Positions 55,049 through 63,661 of a stretch of 64,000 nucleotides of DNA are shown one piece after another. The stretch's first letter is position 1, and each line of letters starts with the position of its first letter. A program made the translations under genes and the position numbers. The notes beneath the pieces are model-generated. The model was not told the DNA's origin. It worked only from the letters and a program-made list of their open reading frames with translations, and ran no database searches. Origin of the DNA: Gemmatimonadaceae bacterium (lineage in GTDB: Bacteria; Gemmatimonadota; Gemmatimonadetes; Gemmatimonadales; Gemmatimonadaceae); the NCBI GenBank assembly GCA_019186945.1, contig JABAQJ010000017.1, positions 1 to 64,000 of the forward strand, in the 5' to 3' direction.

Positions 55049-56313
55049 CGTGCCAGTATGGCGTCGATACGCCTGGCAACGTCCGCCGTCACGACCGACA
55101 CGGACTCTCCACTGATGACGACCCGATCGATGATTTCCGGGAGCAGGGCCTCGACTTCCCGGTAGCGTGCAATCGCTGCACCCCAGGGCGGTCGCCCGGT
55201 GGGCACCTGCCGCAGGAAAGACGGTTCCAGACCTAACGTATCGCGTCTGGCAAACTCCTCCTGCACGGCGGGAATCGCGGACAGCTCAAGCCCAGCCTCG
55301 AGGCGCGTGCGCTGTGCCTCAGGACCAGCGAGGGCAGCGGCCAGTTCCACCGCGAGTTTTCGGTGCGCGGTGTTTCTTGGCACCGCCCATGCCGACGCGA
55401 ACAGCGGCGTAGCCGGCTCCGCCGGCGGCACGCGTGGCGTCGACGTTACCCCAAGACGCAGCTTGCCCTGGGCGAGCTGGCGCTTGATGTTGGGTATGAG
55501 CCAGTGCCCACTGGGAAGCATGGCCAGCTTTCCGCTGTAGAACAGGCGTGTCTCGTTGCCGGAGACGGCCCGGAACGCGTTCGGCCGCGGCGCCACGTTG
55601 TATCTGACGAGATTGGTGAGCGCGGTCAAAGCCGAGTCGGTGGCTGGCGTGTCGAGCGCGCCGCTGGCGCGCGTCCCATCCGGCGTCAGCACGTCCCCGC
55701 CGGCACTCCAGATCCACGACTGCCACGCGTAGAACGGACGGGCGACGACGGCCCCCCACTCGTCAGGCCGACCGTCGCCATCGGCATCGCGCGTCAACGC
55801 CCGCGCGGCACTGAGGAACTCCTCCTGCGTCCAGCCGTCGACCGGATGCGGCACGCCGGCGCGGTCGAACATCGCTCGGTTATAGTACATGACGACCGGC
55901 GAGAACCCCTTGGGAAGCGCATACGTCCTGGCGCCTCGCGAGAACATCGCCAGCACGTTCGGATAAAACCACGAGAGGTCGATTCCGACGCGACCGACAA
56001 ACGGCGCGAGATCGAGCAGGACTTCGCCTTCGACAAAGGCCGGCACGTCGATGCCGTCCAGCAACAGCACGTCCGGAGGCGCCCCGGACACGATGTTGGT
56101 GATCACCTTCTCGCGATACTCGGCCTGATTCGGTACTGGCTCGTTCACGACTCGAACCCCGGGATGCGCGCGCTCGAACGCGCGCACCGCCGGGAGATCG
56201 AGCGCGTTCTCCTCCGGTGATTGCCACGACGTCATGCGCAGTACGATGACGTCGTCAGTACTGCAGGCGCCCAGCAGCAGCGCGGCAGCGACGATCAGCG
56301 CGTGCCGGGCCAT
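55045..56313 (-). CDS. Extracellular sugar-binding lipoprotein (CUT1 family)
   Basis: 422 aa. Lipoprotein signal MARHALIVAAALLLGAC, Cys17. Family-1 solute-binding features: VIVLRMTSWQSPEENALDLPAV, GAPPDVLLLDGIDVPAFVE, ALPKGFSPVVMYYNRAMFDRAG and DGWTQEEFLSAARAL. It captures an oligosaccharide for the two permeases. The start lies 19 nt inside the ATPase gene's end. Ligand unknown; the two glycosidases upstream suggest a plant or microbial alpha-linked glycan. Confidence 0.92.
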   Translation of the reverse strand: MARHALIVAAALLLGACSTDDVIVLRMTSWQSPEENALDLPAVRAFERAHPGVRVVNEPVPNQAEYREKVITNIVSGAPPDVLLLDGIDVPAFVEGEVLLDLAPFVGRVGIDLSWFYPNVLAMFSRGARTYALPKGFSPVVMYYNRAMFDRAGVPHPVDGWTQEEFLSAARALTRDADGDGRPDEWGAVVARPFYAWQSWIWSAGGDVLTPDGTRASGALDTPATDSALTALTNLVRYNVAPRPNAFRAVSGNETRLFYSGKLAMLPSGHWLIPNIKRQLAQGKLRLGVTSTPRVPPAEPATPLFASAWAVPRNTAHRKLAVELAAALAGPEAQRTRLEAGLELSAIPAVQEEFARRDTLGLEPSFLRQVPTGRPPWGAAIARYREVEALLPEIIDRVVISGESVSVVTADVARRIDAILAR

Positions 56314-57368
56314 GCCAGCTGTCCCATGCCATCGAATACCAGTGCGTGCCGGGGGTCGACAGACACCGGGACGACGGCGCCGATCGGAAGCGAGTACGCG
56401 CCAGCGACGCGCGCCACGGCCTCCTCGCTGCCGTCGAACCGGACATGCACCAGCGTCTCCGGACCTAACGATTCCACCAGTACCACCGTCGCCTTTGTAG
56501 CCTCGGCAGTCTCGCCGATCACGAGGTGCTCGGGGCGCACGCCAAGGATCGCCGCCTCCAACAAAGGCGCGCCGACGGCAACGGCCAGCGGCCCGACGAA
56601 GCGCCGGGTTCCGTCCACGTCACTCACTCGGCCGGGCAGCCGGTTGATCGATGGCGAACCGACAAACGATGCCACGAACAGCGATGCCGGCGCCTGATAG
56701 ACTTCGAGCGGCGCTGCGACCTGCTCCAGCCTGCCGGCGTTCATCACCGCAACGCGCGTCGCCATCGTCATGGCCTCGACCTGGTCGTGCGTCACATAAA
56801 GCACGGTAGTGCCCAGCTGTCGTTGCAACCGCACCAGTTCCGCTCGCGTCTGCGCGCGAATCTGGGCATCGAGATTGGAGAGGGGCTCGTCGAACAGAAA
56901 CACCGCGGGCTCTCGCACGATCGCGCGCGCCAGCGCGACGCGCTGCCGCTGACCGCCGGACAGATGGGCCGGCATCCGGGCCAGCAGCTGGCCGATGCCT
57001 AACGACTCCGCGACCATACGCACGCGCCGCGCTGCATCCGCTGCCGCTACCCGTCGCATCCGAAGTCCGAACCCGATGTTCTCGGATACGTTCAGGTGCG
57101 GGTACAACGCATAGTTCTGGAACACCATCGCGATGTCCCGATCGCGTGGAGGCAACTCGGTAACCTCGTGGCGACCGATGAACACGCGTCCGGAGCTGGG
57201 AGCCTCCAGGCCGGCAACCATCCTGAGAACCGTCGTCTTCCCGCACCCGGAGGGACCGACCAGTACTCCGAACTGCCCCTCGGGGATTTCCAGCGACAGT
57301 GCTGCTACCGCCGGTGAGCCGCCGGCGTCGAAGCGCTTGGACAGTCTATCGAGCGTGATCCCCGGCAT
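56295..57368 (-). CDS. Sugar ABC transporter ATPase (MalK/UgpC/MsmK type)
   Basis: 357 aa. Walker A GPSGCGKTTVLRM (about 38-50), Q loop MVFQNYALYPH, signature LSGGQRQRVALARAI, Walker B VFLFDEPLSNLD, and the switch histidine in YVTHDQVEAMT. The C-terminal 120 residues form the OB-fold regulatory domain of CUT1 ATPases (GVRPEHLVIGE). It starts 71 nt after the end of the larger glycosidase gene and opens the transporter section of the operon. Confidence 0.94.
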   Translation of the reverse strand: MPGITLDRLSKRFDAGGSPAVAALSLEIPEGQFGVLVGPSGCGKTTVLRMVAGLEAPSSGRVFIGRHEVTELPPRDRDIAMVFQNYALYPHLNVSENIGFGLRMRRVAAADAARRVRMVAESLGIGQLLARMPAHLSGGQRQRVALARAIVREPAVFLFDEPLSNLDAQIRAQTRAELVRLQRQLGTTVLYVTHDQVEAMTMATRVAVMNAGRLEQVAAPLEVYQAPASLFVASFVGSPSINRLPGRVSDVDGTRRFVGPLAVAVGAPLLEAAILGVRPEHLVIGETAEATKATVVLVESLGPETLVHVRFDGSEEAVARVAGAYSLPIGAVVPVSVDPRHALVFDGMGQLAWPGTR

Positions 57369-57439
57369 GATCGCCCCGGATAACGGTCAGGATTGCACGT
57401 TAGGTGCGGCGCACATCGTAACGCCCGCCGCACGAGATG

Positions 57440-60439
57440 TCACGGCCCTGCCGTTCGATTCACCTCGATGCGCCCTTCTCCGTCACCGACGGAAACGGTG
57501 ACTCCCAGCCAGACCAGCCCCGGGCGACACTGCCGAGTTGTTCGTGTCTGCAGTGTGCCGCGCTCCACGGTCAACGCCACCGCATCCGTAGTAGCGGCAA
57601 GCACCTCCACGCTCACGCGATCGAGCGAGCTAGCGAAATCTCGTGCAAGAAAGGAGAGGCTTTCGACGCACGATCCGGCACGACGCTCGCGCCGCACGCG
57701 AAAATCCACCGTGGCCGAACCGATGCGAACGCCATCGAGAGACGCTGCCTCCCAATCTTCCGGCAACTGGAGGCTGACTCGAAGCTCGCGGGACGGGGCA
57801 TTCGGCTGAATACCCCATGCTCCGCTGACGAACGGCGCAATGGCCATCGCCGCGGACCAGGCCTGGTCCGGGCAGACGCCGGCGGCGTCACCAGTGTCGC
57901 CGTTCAGGACTTCGTCGAATGCGCCCTTCGCCCGTTGCATCCAGAGCGATGTATTGCCGCGCACCAGGCGCAGACCGGCCGCCGAATGCCCGCGCGCATA
58001 GCAGGCCAGCGCCGTCCACCCGGTGAAAAGCGGCCAGACGGCGCCCGCCTGGTATCCACGCGGATCGTAGCGCCGATCGTGTTGCCCGATGAGCCGCATA
58101 CCCCAGGGAGCCGCGAACTCGGGCCCGGTCAGTGCCTCCAGCACATCGTCAGCGGAGGCGGCGCAATCCACGCCGAGCGCGATCGGCACGGCGCCGAGTG
58201 CCGTCAGATCCAACTGCCGCTTGCCATCGGACCGCAATTGCAGCGCGACGCTTCCGTCCGAAGGATCGCGCAATCGGTCCTCGAATGAATGACGCGCGCG
58301 ATCGAACACTGTGCGCCAGGATGTAGCGCTGCGAAGGTCTCCCAGCGACTCGGCCAGAGGCAACAGTCGCCGCAGCGCATCGATCCAGATGGACGCCACG
58401 TACGAGGTGACCGCGCCACCGCCGAGTGGCCCGGACTCGACCCAACCGTGGCCGACATCCACGTTCTCGGGAAGGCCGTCGCCGTCGCGATCCGTGGACA
58501 TCACGAAGTTCATCGATTCGCGGACAGCGTCCCACAACTCCCGGACGGTGTTGACGTCGCTCGTCCATTGCCAGTACAGGCCGACGAGTCGGAGGAAGAG
58601 CGGCGTCGCATCGGCTGCGTCGTAGTGGGCAACGCCGCTGGTGGTCAGCTCGTGGATCACCTTTCCGGAGATGTCGCGGCTTGACGCCAAGTGCCGCAAC
58701 ACGTCGCGCACCTCATCGAACAGGCCGATCGCCAGCATGGCCTCCGCGCACCAGCATGCATCGCGGCCGAAGAACCAGGCATAACCCGGACGCGACACGG
58801 CCCACCCCGCCCGCGATGTCGCATAGCCGGCCATGAGCCCGAGTGCGCCATCCGGCGTATTGGCGAGAAACATGTCCAGACGATGAGTGGCCCAGAGGAG
58901 GCCGGCGTCCAGCACGGCGTCAGGCGAGGAGGATCGAACGGTACGCCGACGCAGTGCCGCGTAATGCCGGCGGCGCTCCGTCACCAGATCCGGCTCCTCG
59001 GCGACGCGTGCCGCCACCCGCGCGCGCAACGCCCCGACACCGTCGGTTCCCGCGGCGAATAGAAGGCGGACATTGGCGCCGCGGTCGCAACCGATGGTCA
59101 CCGTCGGCACCCCGTCGCTGATGATGCAACTGGCGGAGCTGGCTCCGGTTGCCATGATCAAAGCAGTGCTCCGGTCGTCCGCGCCGGAGATCGCGACGAC
59201 GTGGCGCCCGGTATCATGACCCCAGCATACGACCGAGAGCGGATGGAGCGCGTCGGCATCGTATGGCCACTGGAGGCGCAACGGAGCCTGGAACTGCAGC
59301 TCAAACTCGCCTGTCGCCATCGTGTCTTCATAGGTTAGAAGCAGCATGGGATCGCGAAGCGCTGGCACGATCCGCTCGACGACAGTACGCGAACCGGGTC
59401 TCCCCGCTTCGTCCCCAGCACATAACAACCGCCGAATCCCTGTCGGGGCGACTTCGATGCGCGCGGCGTACAGCGACTCGTCTTCCAGGCGAGCGGCGAG
59501 GCCGCCGCTGACAACGCACAACGGGTGGAGCCAAATATCCTGGATTCCCGATCGCTCCGTCCCTGTGACCAGAGCGCCACGACCGGCGATCGTGAACGGC
59601 GCGTCCGCCGCGTCACCGCGTGCCTGTGGCTCTTCAACCGGTCGATCGCTCGGAATGGCCGGCACGCCGACAGGGAGAACGAGCCAAGGTTCTGCCGGTG
59701 CGTCGCGCCGGGGCCAGCAGGCTTCAGCCTCTGCCGGTGGCGAGGACCTCGCTACCAGTCCAAGCGCGTTGCCAAGCAAACGGTCACGCTGCCTGTCGAG
59801 CAACGCGTCGACACCGGTGAGGGCGACGTGGGCGCCTATGCAAAGCAGGCGCCGGCCGCCGATTGGGTACTCCCACACCACTGCCCGGTGTGAGCGCAAT
59901 TGCACGTAGGCGCGCTCGACGGCTACAACCCGCGCGTTTCGTCCCGTGGGCCAGTCCGGCCAGTCGTAACCCAGCTCCGTAAAGGGCTCCCCTTCCGCGA
60001 ACCTCCTCGAAAATGTTCCGCGTTGGAACCCCTCGAACAACGGATGCGCACCCGTCGCCCACCCCTGGACTCCCCGAATGTGGGGGTAGTGTGGCCAGTC
60101 GCGAAACGCCTCGTCCCAGAGCGGATCGTCCCGGTGATGCCATGTGCCCTGCGATTCGATGGGGGGGCGAGACTCGATTCCGCAGGATGTAAGGAACTGG
60201 CACCCTCTCAGCGTGAGAAGCGCGCCGCCGGCAGCAACACGTTCACAGAATGCCTCCGAAGGGGGCTCCGACGCGAGCGCCGCACCGTGGCACCACATCG
60301 CGTCGGCCCATCCCGCATCCGCGCCGGACACCGCGCTTGCCAGTGCACGTCGAGCGACGAAACCGTGTTGTGCCAGCCACTTCTCGGCCGCGTCCGTCTC
60401 ACGGTCGGCGGCGTGCCATCCGGCGAGCAGGATGCGCAT
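57440..60439 (-). CDS. Alpha/alpha-barrel glycosidase with N-terminal amidotransferase-like domain
   Basis: 999 aa from the ATG at 60439, which overlaps the previous stop by 1 nt (TGATG). Residues 1-230 resemble a ThuA/class-I-amidotransferase-like domain (MRILLAGWHAADRET, WCHGAAL, GGRRLLCIGAHVAL) without a catalytic Cys triad I can identify. Residues about 290-520 are a beta-sandwich. Residues about 540-900 form an (alpha/alpha)6 barrel of the amylo-alpha-1,6-glucosidase/GH63-like type: GYAWFFGRDACWCAEAML, HYDAADATPLFLRLVGLYW and DRDGDGLPENVDVGHGWVE. It has no signal peptide, so it likely acts on imported sugar. Exact specificity is unknown. Confidence 0.8.
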   Translation of the reverse strand: MRILLAGWHAADRETDAAEKWLAQHGFVARRALASAVSGADAGWADAMWCHGAALASEPPSEAFCERVAAGGALLTLRGCQFLTSCGIESRPPIESQGTWHHRDDPLWDEAFRDWPHYPHIRGVQGWATGAHPLFEGFQRGTFSRRFAEGEPFTELGYDWPDWPTGRNARVVAVERAYVQLRSHRAVVWEYPIGGRRLLCIGAHVALTGVDALLDRQRDRLLGNALGLVARSSPPAEAEACWPRRDAPAEPWLVLPVGVPAIPSDRPVEEPQARGDAADAPFTIAGRGALVTGTERSGIQDIWLHPLCVVSGGLAARLEDESLYAARIEVAPTGIRRLLCAGDEAGRPGSRTVVERIVPALRDPMLLLTYEDTMATGEFELQFQAPLRLQWPYDADALHPLSVVCWGHDTGRHVVAISGADDRSTALIMATGASSASCIISDGVPTVTIGCDRGANVRLLFAAGTDGVGALRARVAARVAEEPDLVTERRRHYAALRRRTVRSSSPDAVLDAGLLWATHRLDMFLANTPDGALGLMAGYATSRAGWAVSRPGYAWFFGRDACWCAEAMLAIGLFDEVRDVLRHLASSRDISGKVIHELTTSGVAHYDAADATPLFLRLVGLYWQWTSDVNTVRELWDAVRESMNFVMSTDRDGDGLPENVDVGHGWVESGPLGGGAVTSYVASIWIDALRRLLPLAESLGDLRSATSWRTVFDRARHSFEDRLRDPSDGSVALQLRSDGKRQLDLTALGAVPIALGVDCAASADDVLEALTGPEFAAPWGMRLIGQHDRRYDPRGYQAGAVWPLFTGWTALACYARGHSAAGLRLVRGNTSLWMQRAKGAFDEVLNGDTGDAAGVCPDQAWSAAMAIAPFVSGAWGIQPNAPSRELRVSLQLPEDWEAASLDGVRIGSATVDFRVRRERRAGSCVESLSFLARDFASSLDRVSVEVLAATTDAVALTVERGTLQTRTTRQCRPGLVWLGVTVSVGDGEGRIEVNRTAGP

Positions 60440-62724
60440 CACCAGCGGAGGTCGAGCACCTCGCCTACCTCGCGATCGTGCCGCTCGCCGTCGATCACGA
60501 CAGTGTAGCGATCGCCCGCGATGCCGACGGCCACCATCCGCCCCCGCACGTGCGCTCCCGTCAGCTCCACCTCGTCCAATCCGAATGGGAACGGATCGAT
60601 CGTGACGCCATTGTCGTGCGGCCGGATGCCAGCAACGTATTGAATGATGAGATCGGCGATCCACGAATGCTGGTAGTCATCGATCCCCCGGTACACGGAA
60701 GCCTGGCCAGTGAACGGGTTGTAGTGTTCGAAACAATTGGGGCGATCGAGATTCCCATCGTGGTACATCATCCGCACGAACTGCCGCAGGAGCCTCACGA
60801 GCCCCTGGCGCAACTTCGGTCGTTCGGGCGTCGCCCAGCGGCCGAGGGCTTCTACGACGTGGCTGTTCGTCATTGGCCAGACGCGCCCGTTCCACGGACA
60901 CACGTGTCGCTTGCCTTTCCATTCCGCCTCTGCGTTGAACAGCGGATCGTCCAGAGCACTCGATGGAACGGGGTACGTTGTCCAGAACCGAGCGGGATCG
61001 AACAGATTCCGTTCGAGGCCGTACAGGTGGCGTTCGTCGGCAAGATCGGTAAAGTAGGGATAGAAACAGACAGCAGCCGACACGTCTGTGCGTCCTCCCG
61101 TCACCGGATTCACGTCGCTGAACATCCCGGTGGCGTCGTTCCACATGGTATTGCGAACGCTCGTGGCGATGGCATCGGCCCGGGTGGACCATCGAGCGAC
61201 GTCGTCAACCGCGCCGGCGCGCCGTGCGATCCGTGCCAGGGCACGCGCCAACGCGTAGGCGTAGACCGTGACGTCGATTCCCTTGAGGCGGATCCGGTTT
61301 TCCCATCCATACGTATCGGCGGAAGGATCGACCGCCTGATAGCGCGACATGTACTCCTGGCCCGTCTCGTACTGATCGACGACGTCGATCATTCCCGTTT
61401 CGCCGGCGTCGCGGGTTCGTGCCAACCAGTCGGAGTGACGCGCAAGCGCGGGATACAGTTCGCTCACAAAGGCGTCGTCAGGCCAGACGGCATCCAGTGC
61501 CAGCAATGCTTCGCCCCAGTTGGCGTGGTAGAAGTCGGTACCAGTCAGATGGTTGACGTAGATGCGACCGTGCAAGCTGCCGTCAGCCCGCTGGTGACGG
61601 AAGAACGACCGCAGGACGCCCCGGGCCCACGCCGGATCGGTCAGCCAGCGAAGCTCGCGCACGTGGCACTGGCCGCTGTACGTGATGGGCTGATGAAAGA
61701 ACCCGATACCCTCGCACATGGTGGGCGAGTCGTAGTTTCCGACACCGCCGTCGATGGCGTTCAGCCACAGCCCGTACCAGCGATACCAGTAGTAGCGCTC
61801 GAAATAGGGATCCGAGCAGCGGAACCGGGGAACGAGCGCGAAAAGATCCTGCCATCGACGCCGGCTGGCGGCGCCTAACGATCCAGGCGTCGGCGCGACC
61901 GCGCGTGCGGCCGCCGTCGACGGCGGAGTCCAGGTCGTGCGCCGTGGGCCGGCATGTCTACCGCGCCCATGACGCATGGCATCGTCGGCAGCGGTCAGCC
62001 GCAGCGCAAACCCGGCCGACGATTCTGCCTGCGGAGGGAGTTCCTGGTGCAGCGCAGCGTACATCAGCCCGTCTCGCGATGTCCCCGTGAGCGCGATTCG
62101 CCTGGGCAGCGATTCCATCCGCCACTGCTCCACGAACGGCGTCAGCTTCCAGTGCGGGTGCAGCGCACTCCGTTCGCTCAATATCGCAGACCAGCTGGCA
62201 GCTTCCCGCCCCCCGGTACAGGCGAGTTCGGCCCGCACGTCGAACGGCACGTCGCGGCGGTCGCGCAAGGTGCGGCGAAAACCGAGAGTCCGCTCCCATC
62301 GCACGCTATCGTGGTCGATGTGCTGCGCGTCCTGGGCTGTCCAGCCGATCAAATGCAGGCGACGAACTCGGCTCACGGAAATCCGCCACTCCGATACGAA
62401 GACACCACCGATGTGCACGGAGCGCGTTTCCGTCGCACTCAGATCCTCTGCCACGTAGTCCACCGTCAGCTCGGACGGCGTCCAGCGACGCGACACCGGC
62501 CGCAATCGGAGTTCGCGCCCCCCCTCGTCCAGCAGCGCGACCGTGAACAATGGCGAAAACGCGTACTGGTAGATCGTTCCTTCATCCCAGAAGCCCGGGT
62601 AGTCCAGCCAGACTGGGAAAGCCGGCGCGAACAGAATGCCATCGCCGCACCCGAGAAACCACTTGTCATCGCGTGCAAGCAGGTCGATCGGGTCTACCGG
62701 TGGACGTGCGGGAGAATCGGTCAT
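60439..62724 (-). CDS. Glycoside hydrolase, (alpha/alpha)6 barrel (GH63/trehalase-like)
   Basis: 761 aa from the ATG at 62724 (MTDSPARPPVDPIDLLARDD). N-terminal beta-sandwich followed by an alpha/alpha barrel: FERYYWYRWYGLWLNAIDGG, YDSPTMCEGIGFFHQPITYS, FYHANWGEALLALDAVWPDD, GMIDVVDQYETGQEYMSRYQ, and NGRVWPMTNSHVVEALGR, with conserved acidic residues (Glu in MCEGIG, Asp in DQYETGQE) as catalytic candidates. Related GH63-type proteins act on alpha-glucosides or alpha-mannosides. First gene of the six-gene operon, no signal peptide. Confidence 0.8.
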   Translation of the reverse strand: MTDSPARPPVDPIDLLARDDKWFLGCGDGILFAPAFPVWLDYPGFWDEGTIYQYAFSPLFTVALLDEGGRELRLRPVSRRWTPSELTVDYVAEDLSATETRSVHIGGVFVSEWRISVSRVRRLHLIGWTAQDAQHIDHDSVRWERTLGFRRTLRDRRDVPFDVRAELACTGGREAASWSAILSERSALHPHWKLTPFVEQWRMESLPRRIALTGTSRDGLMYAALHQELPPQAESSAGFALRLTAADDAMRHGRGRHAGPRRTTWTPPSTAAARAVAPTPGSLGAASRRRWQDLFALVPRFRCSDPYFERYYWYRWYGLWLNAIDGGVGNYDSPTMCEGIGFFHQPITYSGQCHVRELRWLTDPAWARGVLRSFFRHQRADGSLHGRIYVNHLTGTDFYHANWGEALLALDAVWPDDAFVSELYPALARHSDWLARTRDAGETGMIDVVDQYETGQEYMSRYQAVDPSADTYGWENRIRLKGIDVTVYAYALARALARIARRAGAVDDVARWSTRADAIATSVRNTMWNDATGMFSDVNPVTGGRTDVSAAVCFYPYFTDLADERHLYGLERNLFDPARFWTTYPVPSSALDDPLFNAEAEWKGKRHVCPWNGRVWPMTNSHVVEALGRWATPERPKLRQGLVRLLRQFVRMMYHDGNLDRPNCFEHYNPFTGQASVYRGIDDYQHSWIADLIIQYVAGIRPHDNGVTIDPFPFGLDEVELTGAHVRGRMVAVGIAGDRYTVVIDGERHDREVGEVLDLRW

Positions 62725-62756
62725 AGCGCGCGATCGTGGCCGCTGCGAGGGTGGCC

Positions 62757-62793
62757 TGGAAAACGACACCGCGCCCGGCCCTGACGGGCGCGG
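62757..62793 (-). terminator. Terminator after tRNA-Ala
   Basis: 8-bp stem CCGCGCCC/GGGCGCGG (62769-62776 and 62786-62793), 9-nt loop, followed on the minus strand by TGTCGTTTTC. It lies 18 nt past the tRNA 3' end and before the glycosidase operon start. Confidence 0.7.
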
Positions 62794-62811
62794 ACGCGAC
62801 GGCGAACGCGA

Positions 62812-62884
62812 TGGAGCGGACCGGGATCGAACCGGCGACCCCCTGGTTGCAAACCAGGTGCTCTCCCAGCTGAGCTACCGCCCC
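62812..62884 (-). tRNA. tRNA-Ala (anticodon TGC)
   Basis: 73 nt. Acceptor GGGGCGG/CCGCTCC (one G-T pair), D arm GCTCAGCTGGGAGAGC, anticodon stem CCTGG/CCAGG around TTTGCAA (anticodon TGC), T arm CCGGTTCGATCCCGG, discriminator A. No CCA encoded. It is a single copy here, not beside an rRNA operon. Confidence 0.97.
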
Positions 62885-63060
62885 GATTGACGAGGAATAG
62901 TAACGGTCCGGCCGCCGACAGAGGTAGTCGCGCCATCGTTTCAGCAGGTCGCCGGACCGAAATGGGGGAAGTCCTGACGTCGCCAACGATGATCGTCTCG
63001 CCTAACTTCAGGACGGAGATCGTGATCGCACGACAACTACGCCGAGTGTTGGAGCTTCGC

Positions 63061-63507
63061 ATGAACAACGAACACGTCACCCTTCGCTGCCAGTTCTGTC
63101 TAACGTGGAATCGCGTAGATGCATCGCGCATCGACGATCGGCCAAAATGCGGCAAGTGCGAGCGCCCAATGCTGCTCGATCGACCGTGGAAGCTGGAAGA
63201 GGATACATTCGCCCGGACGATCGCGGAGAGCGAACTGCCCGTTCTGGTGGACTTCTATGCTGACTGGTGCGGGCCATGCCGGACCATGGCGCCCGCGATC
63301 GATGAACTCGCCAGAAAACAGCGCGGCAAGGCGCTCGTCGCGAAGCTGAACACGGACCTGGCACCCCAGACCTCCGAACGATTCCAGATTCGCGGCATCC
63401 CAACCGTCATCGTGTTCCGCGGCGGCGCCGAAGTATCGCGTGTGAGTGGCGCGATGCCGCTGCCGGCGCTGGAAAAGCTGGTAGACAACGCCTCTGTCAG
63501 CGCCTGA
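63061..63507 (+). CDS. trxC: Thioredoxin 2 (zinc-ribbon thioredoxin)
   Basis: 148 aa from the ATG at 63061 with GGAG 7 nt upstream. Zinc ribbon Cys10/Cys13 and Cys30/Cys33 (CQFC, CGKC), then a thioredoxin fold with WCGPC (Cys70/Cys73) and the cis-proline loop RGIPTVIVF. TrxC-type proteins serve oxidative-stress repair. An earlier open stretch in frame lacks thioredoxin similarity. Confidence 0.94.
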   Translation: MNNEHVTLRCQFCLTWNRVDASRIDDRPKCGKCERPMLLDRPWKLEEDTFARTIAESELPVLVDFYADWCGPCRTMAPAIDELARKQRGKALVAKLNTDLAPQTSERFQIRGIPTVIVFRGGAEVSRVSGAMPLPALEKLVDNASVSA

Positions 63508-63661
63508 TTGCTCGCCTGACGGACAGAACGTCGGCCGCGGTCAGCCCAGGCGAACCGGAACCATCTCCAAGGTCGCTCTGTCCGGTGCCGCCCTCCGTGC
63601 GCATTCCGGCAGCAGGTCGAATTAACTAGGTTTTTGTCTCCTTTTTCGAGAGTCGGAATGC

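Larger units (their letters stand above)
3228..61880. repeat. Dispersed octamer [A/G]CCTAACG / CGTTAGG[C/T]
   Basis: Copies at 3228, 5872, 8352, 10290, 12667, 16120, 18579, 22581, 30084, 32234, 39482, 45370, 47078, 54039, 54671, 55231, 56463, 56997, 57398 and 61873 (first base of each). Near copies at 20359, 28303, 31719 and 62999. They occur in both orientations, in genes and between them. With the base composition of the window, I estimate roughly 8 copies of the 7-mer CCTAACG by chance, against about 22 seen. The estimate is rough and by hand. Confidence 0.5.

Noticed and set aside
60250-61878. Open frame of 542 codons on the plus strand across two glycosidase genes
   Set aside because: His/Arg/Pro-rich composition typical of antisense shadows; both minus-strand genes are clear.
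3228-61880. GCCTAAC and GTTAGGC resemble core sites of integron attC recombination sites
   Set aside because: The copies are single, mostly inside conserved genes, without the paired cores, the imperfect palindrome or an integrase gene that real cassette arrays show.
63522-63580. GGACAGA ... TCTGTCC inverted repeat after trxC
   Set aside because: Arms are 45 nt apart with no T tract directly following, so I do not call it a terminator.
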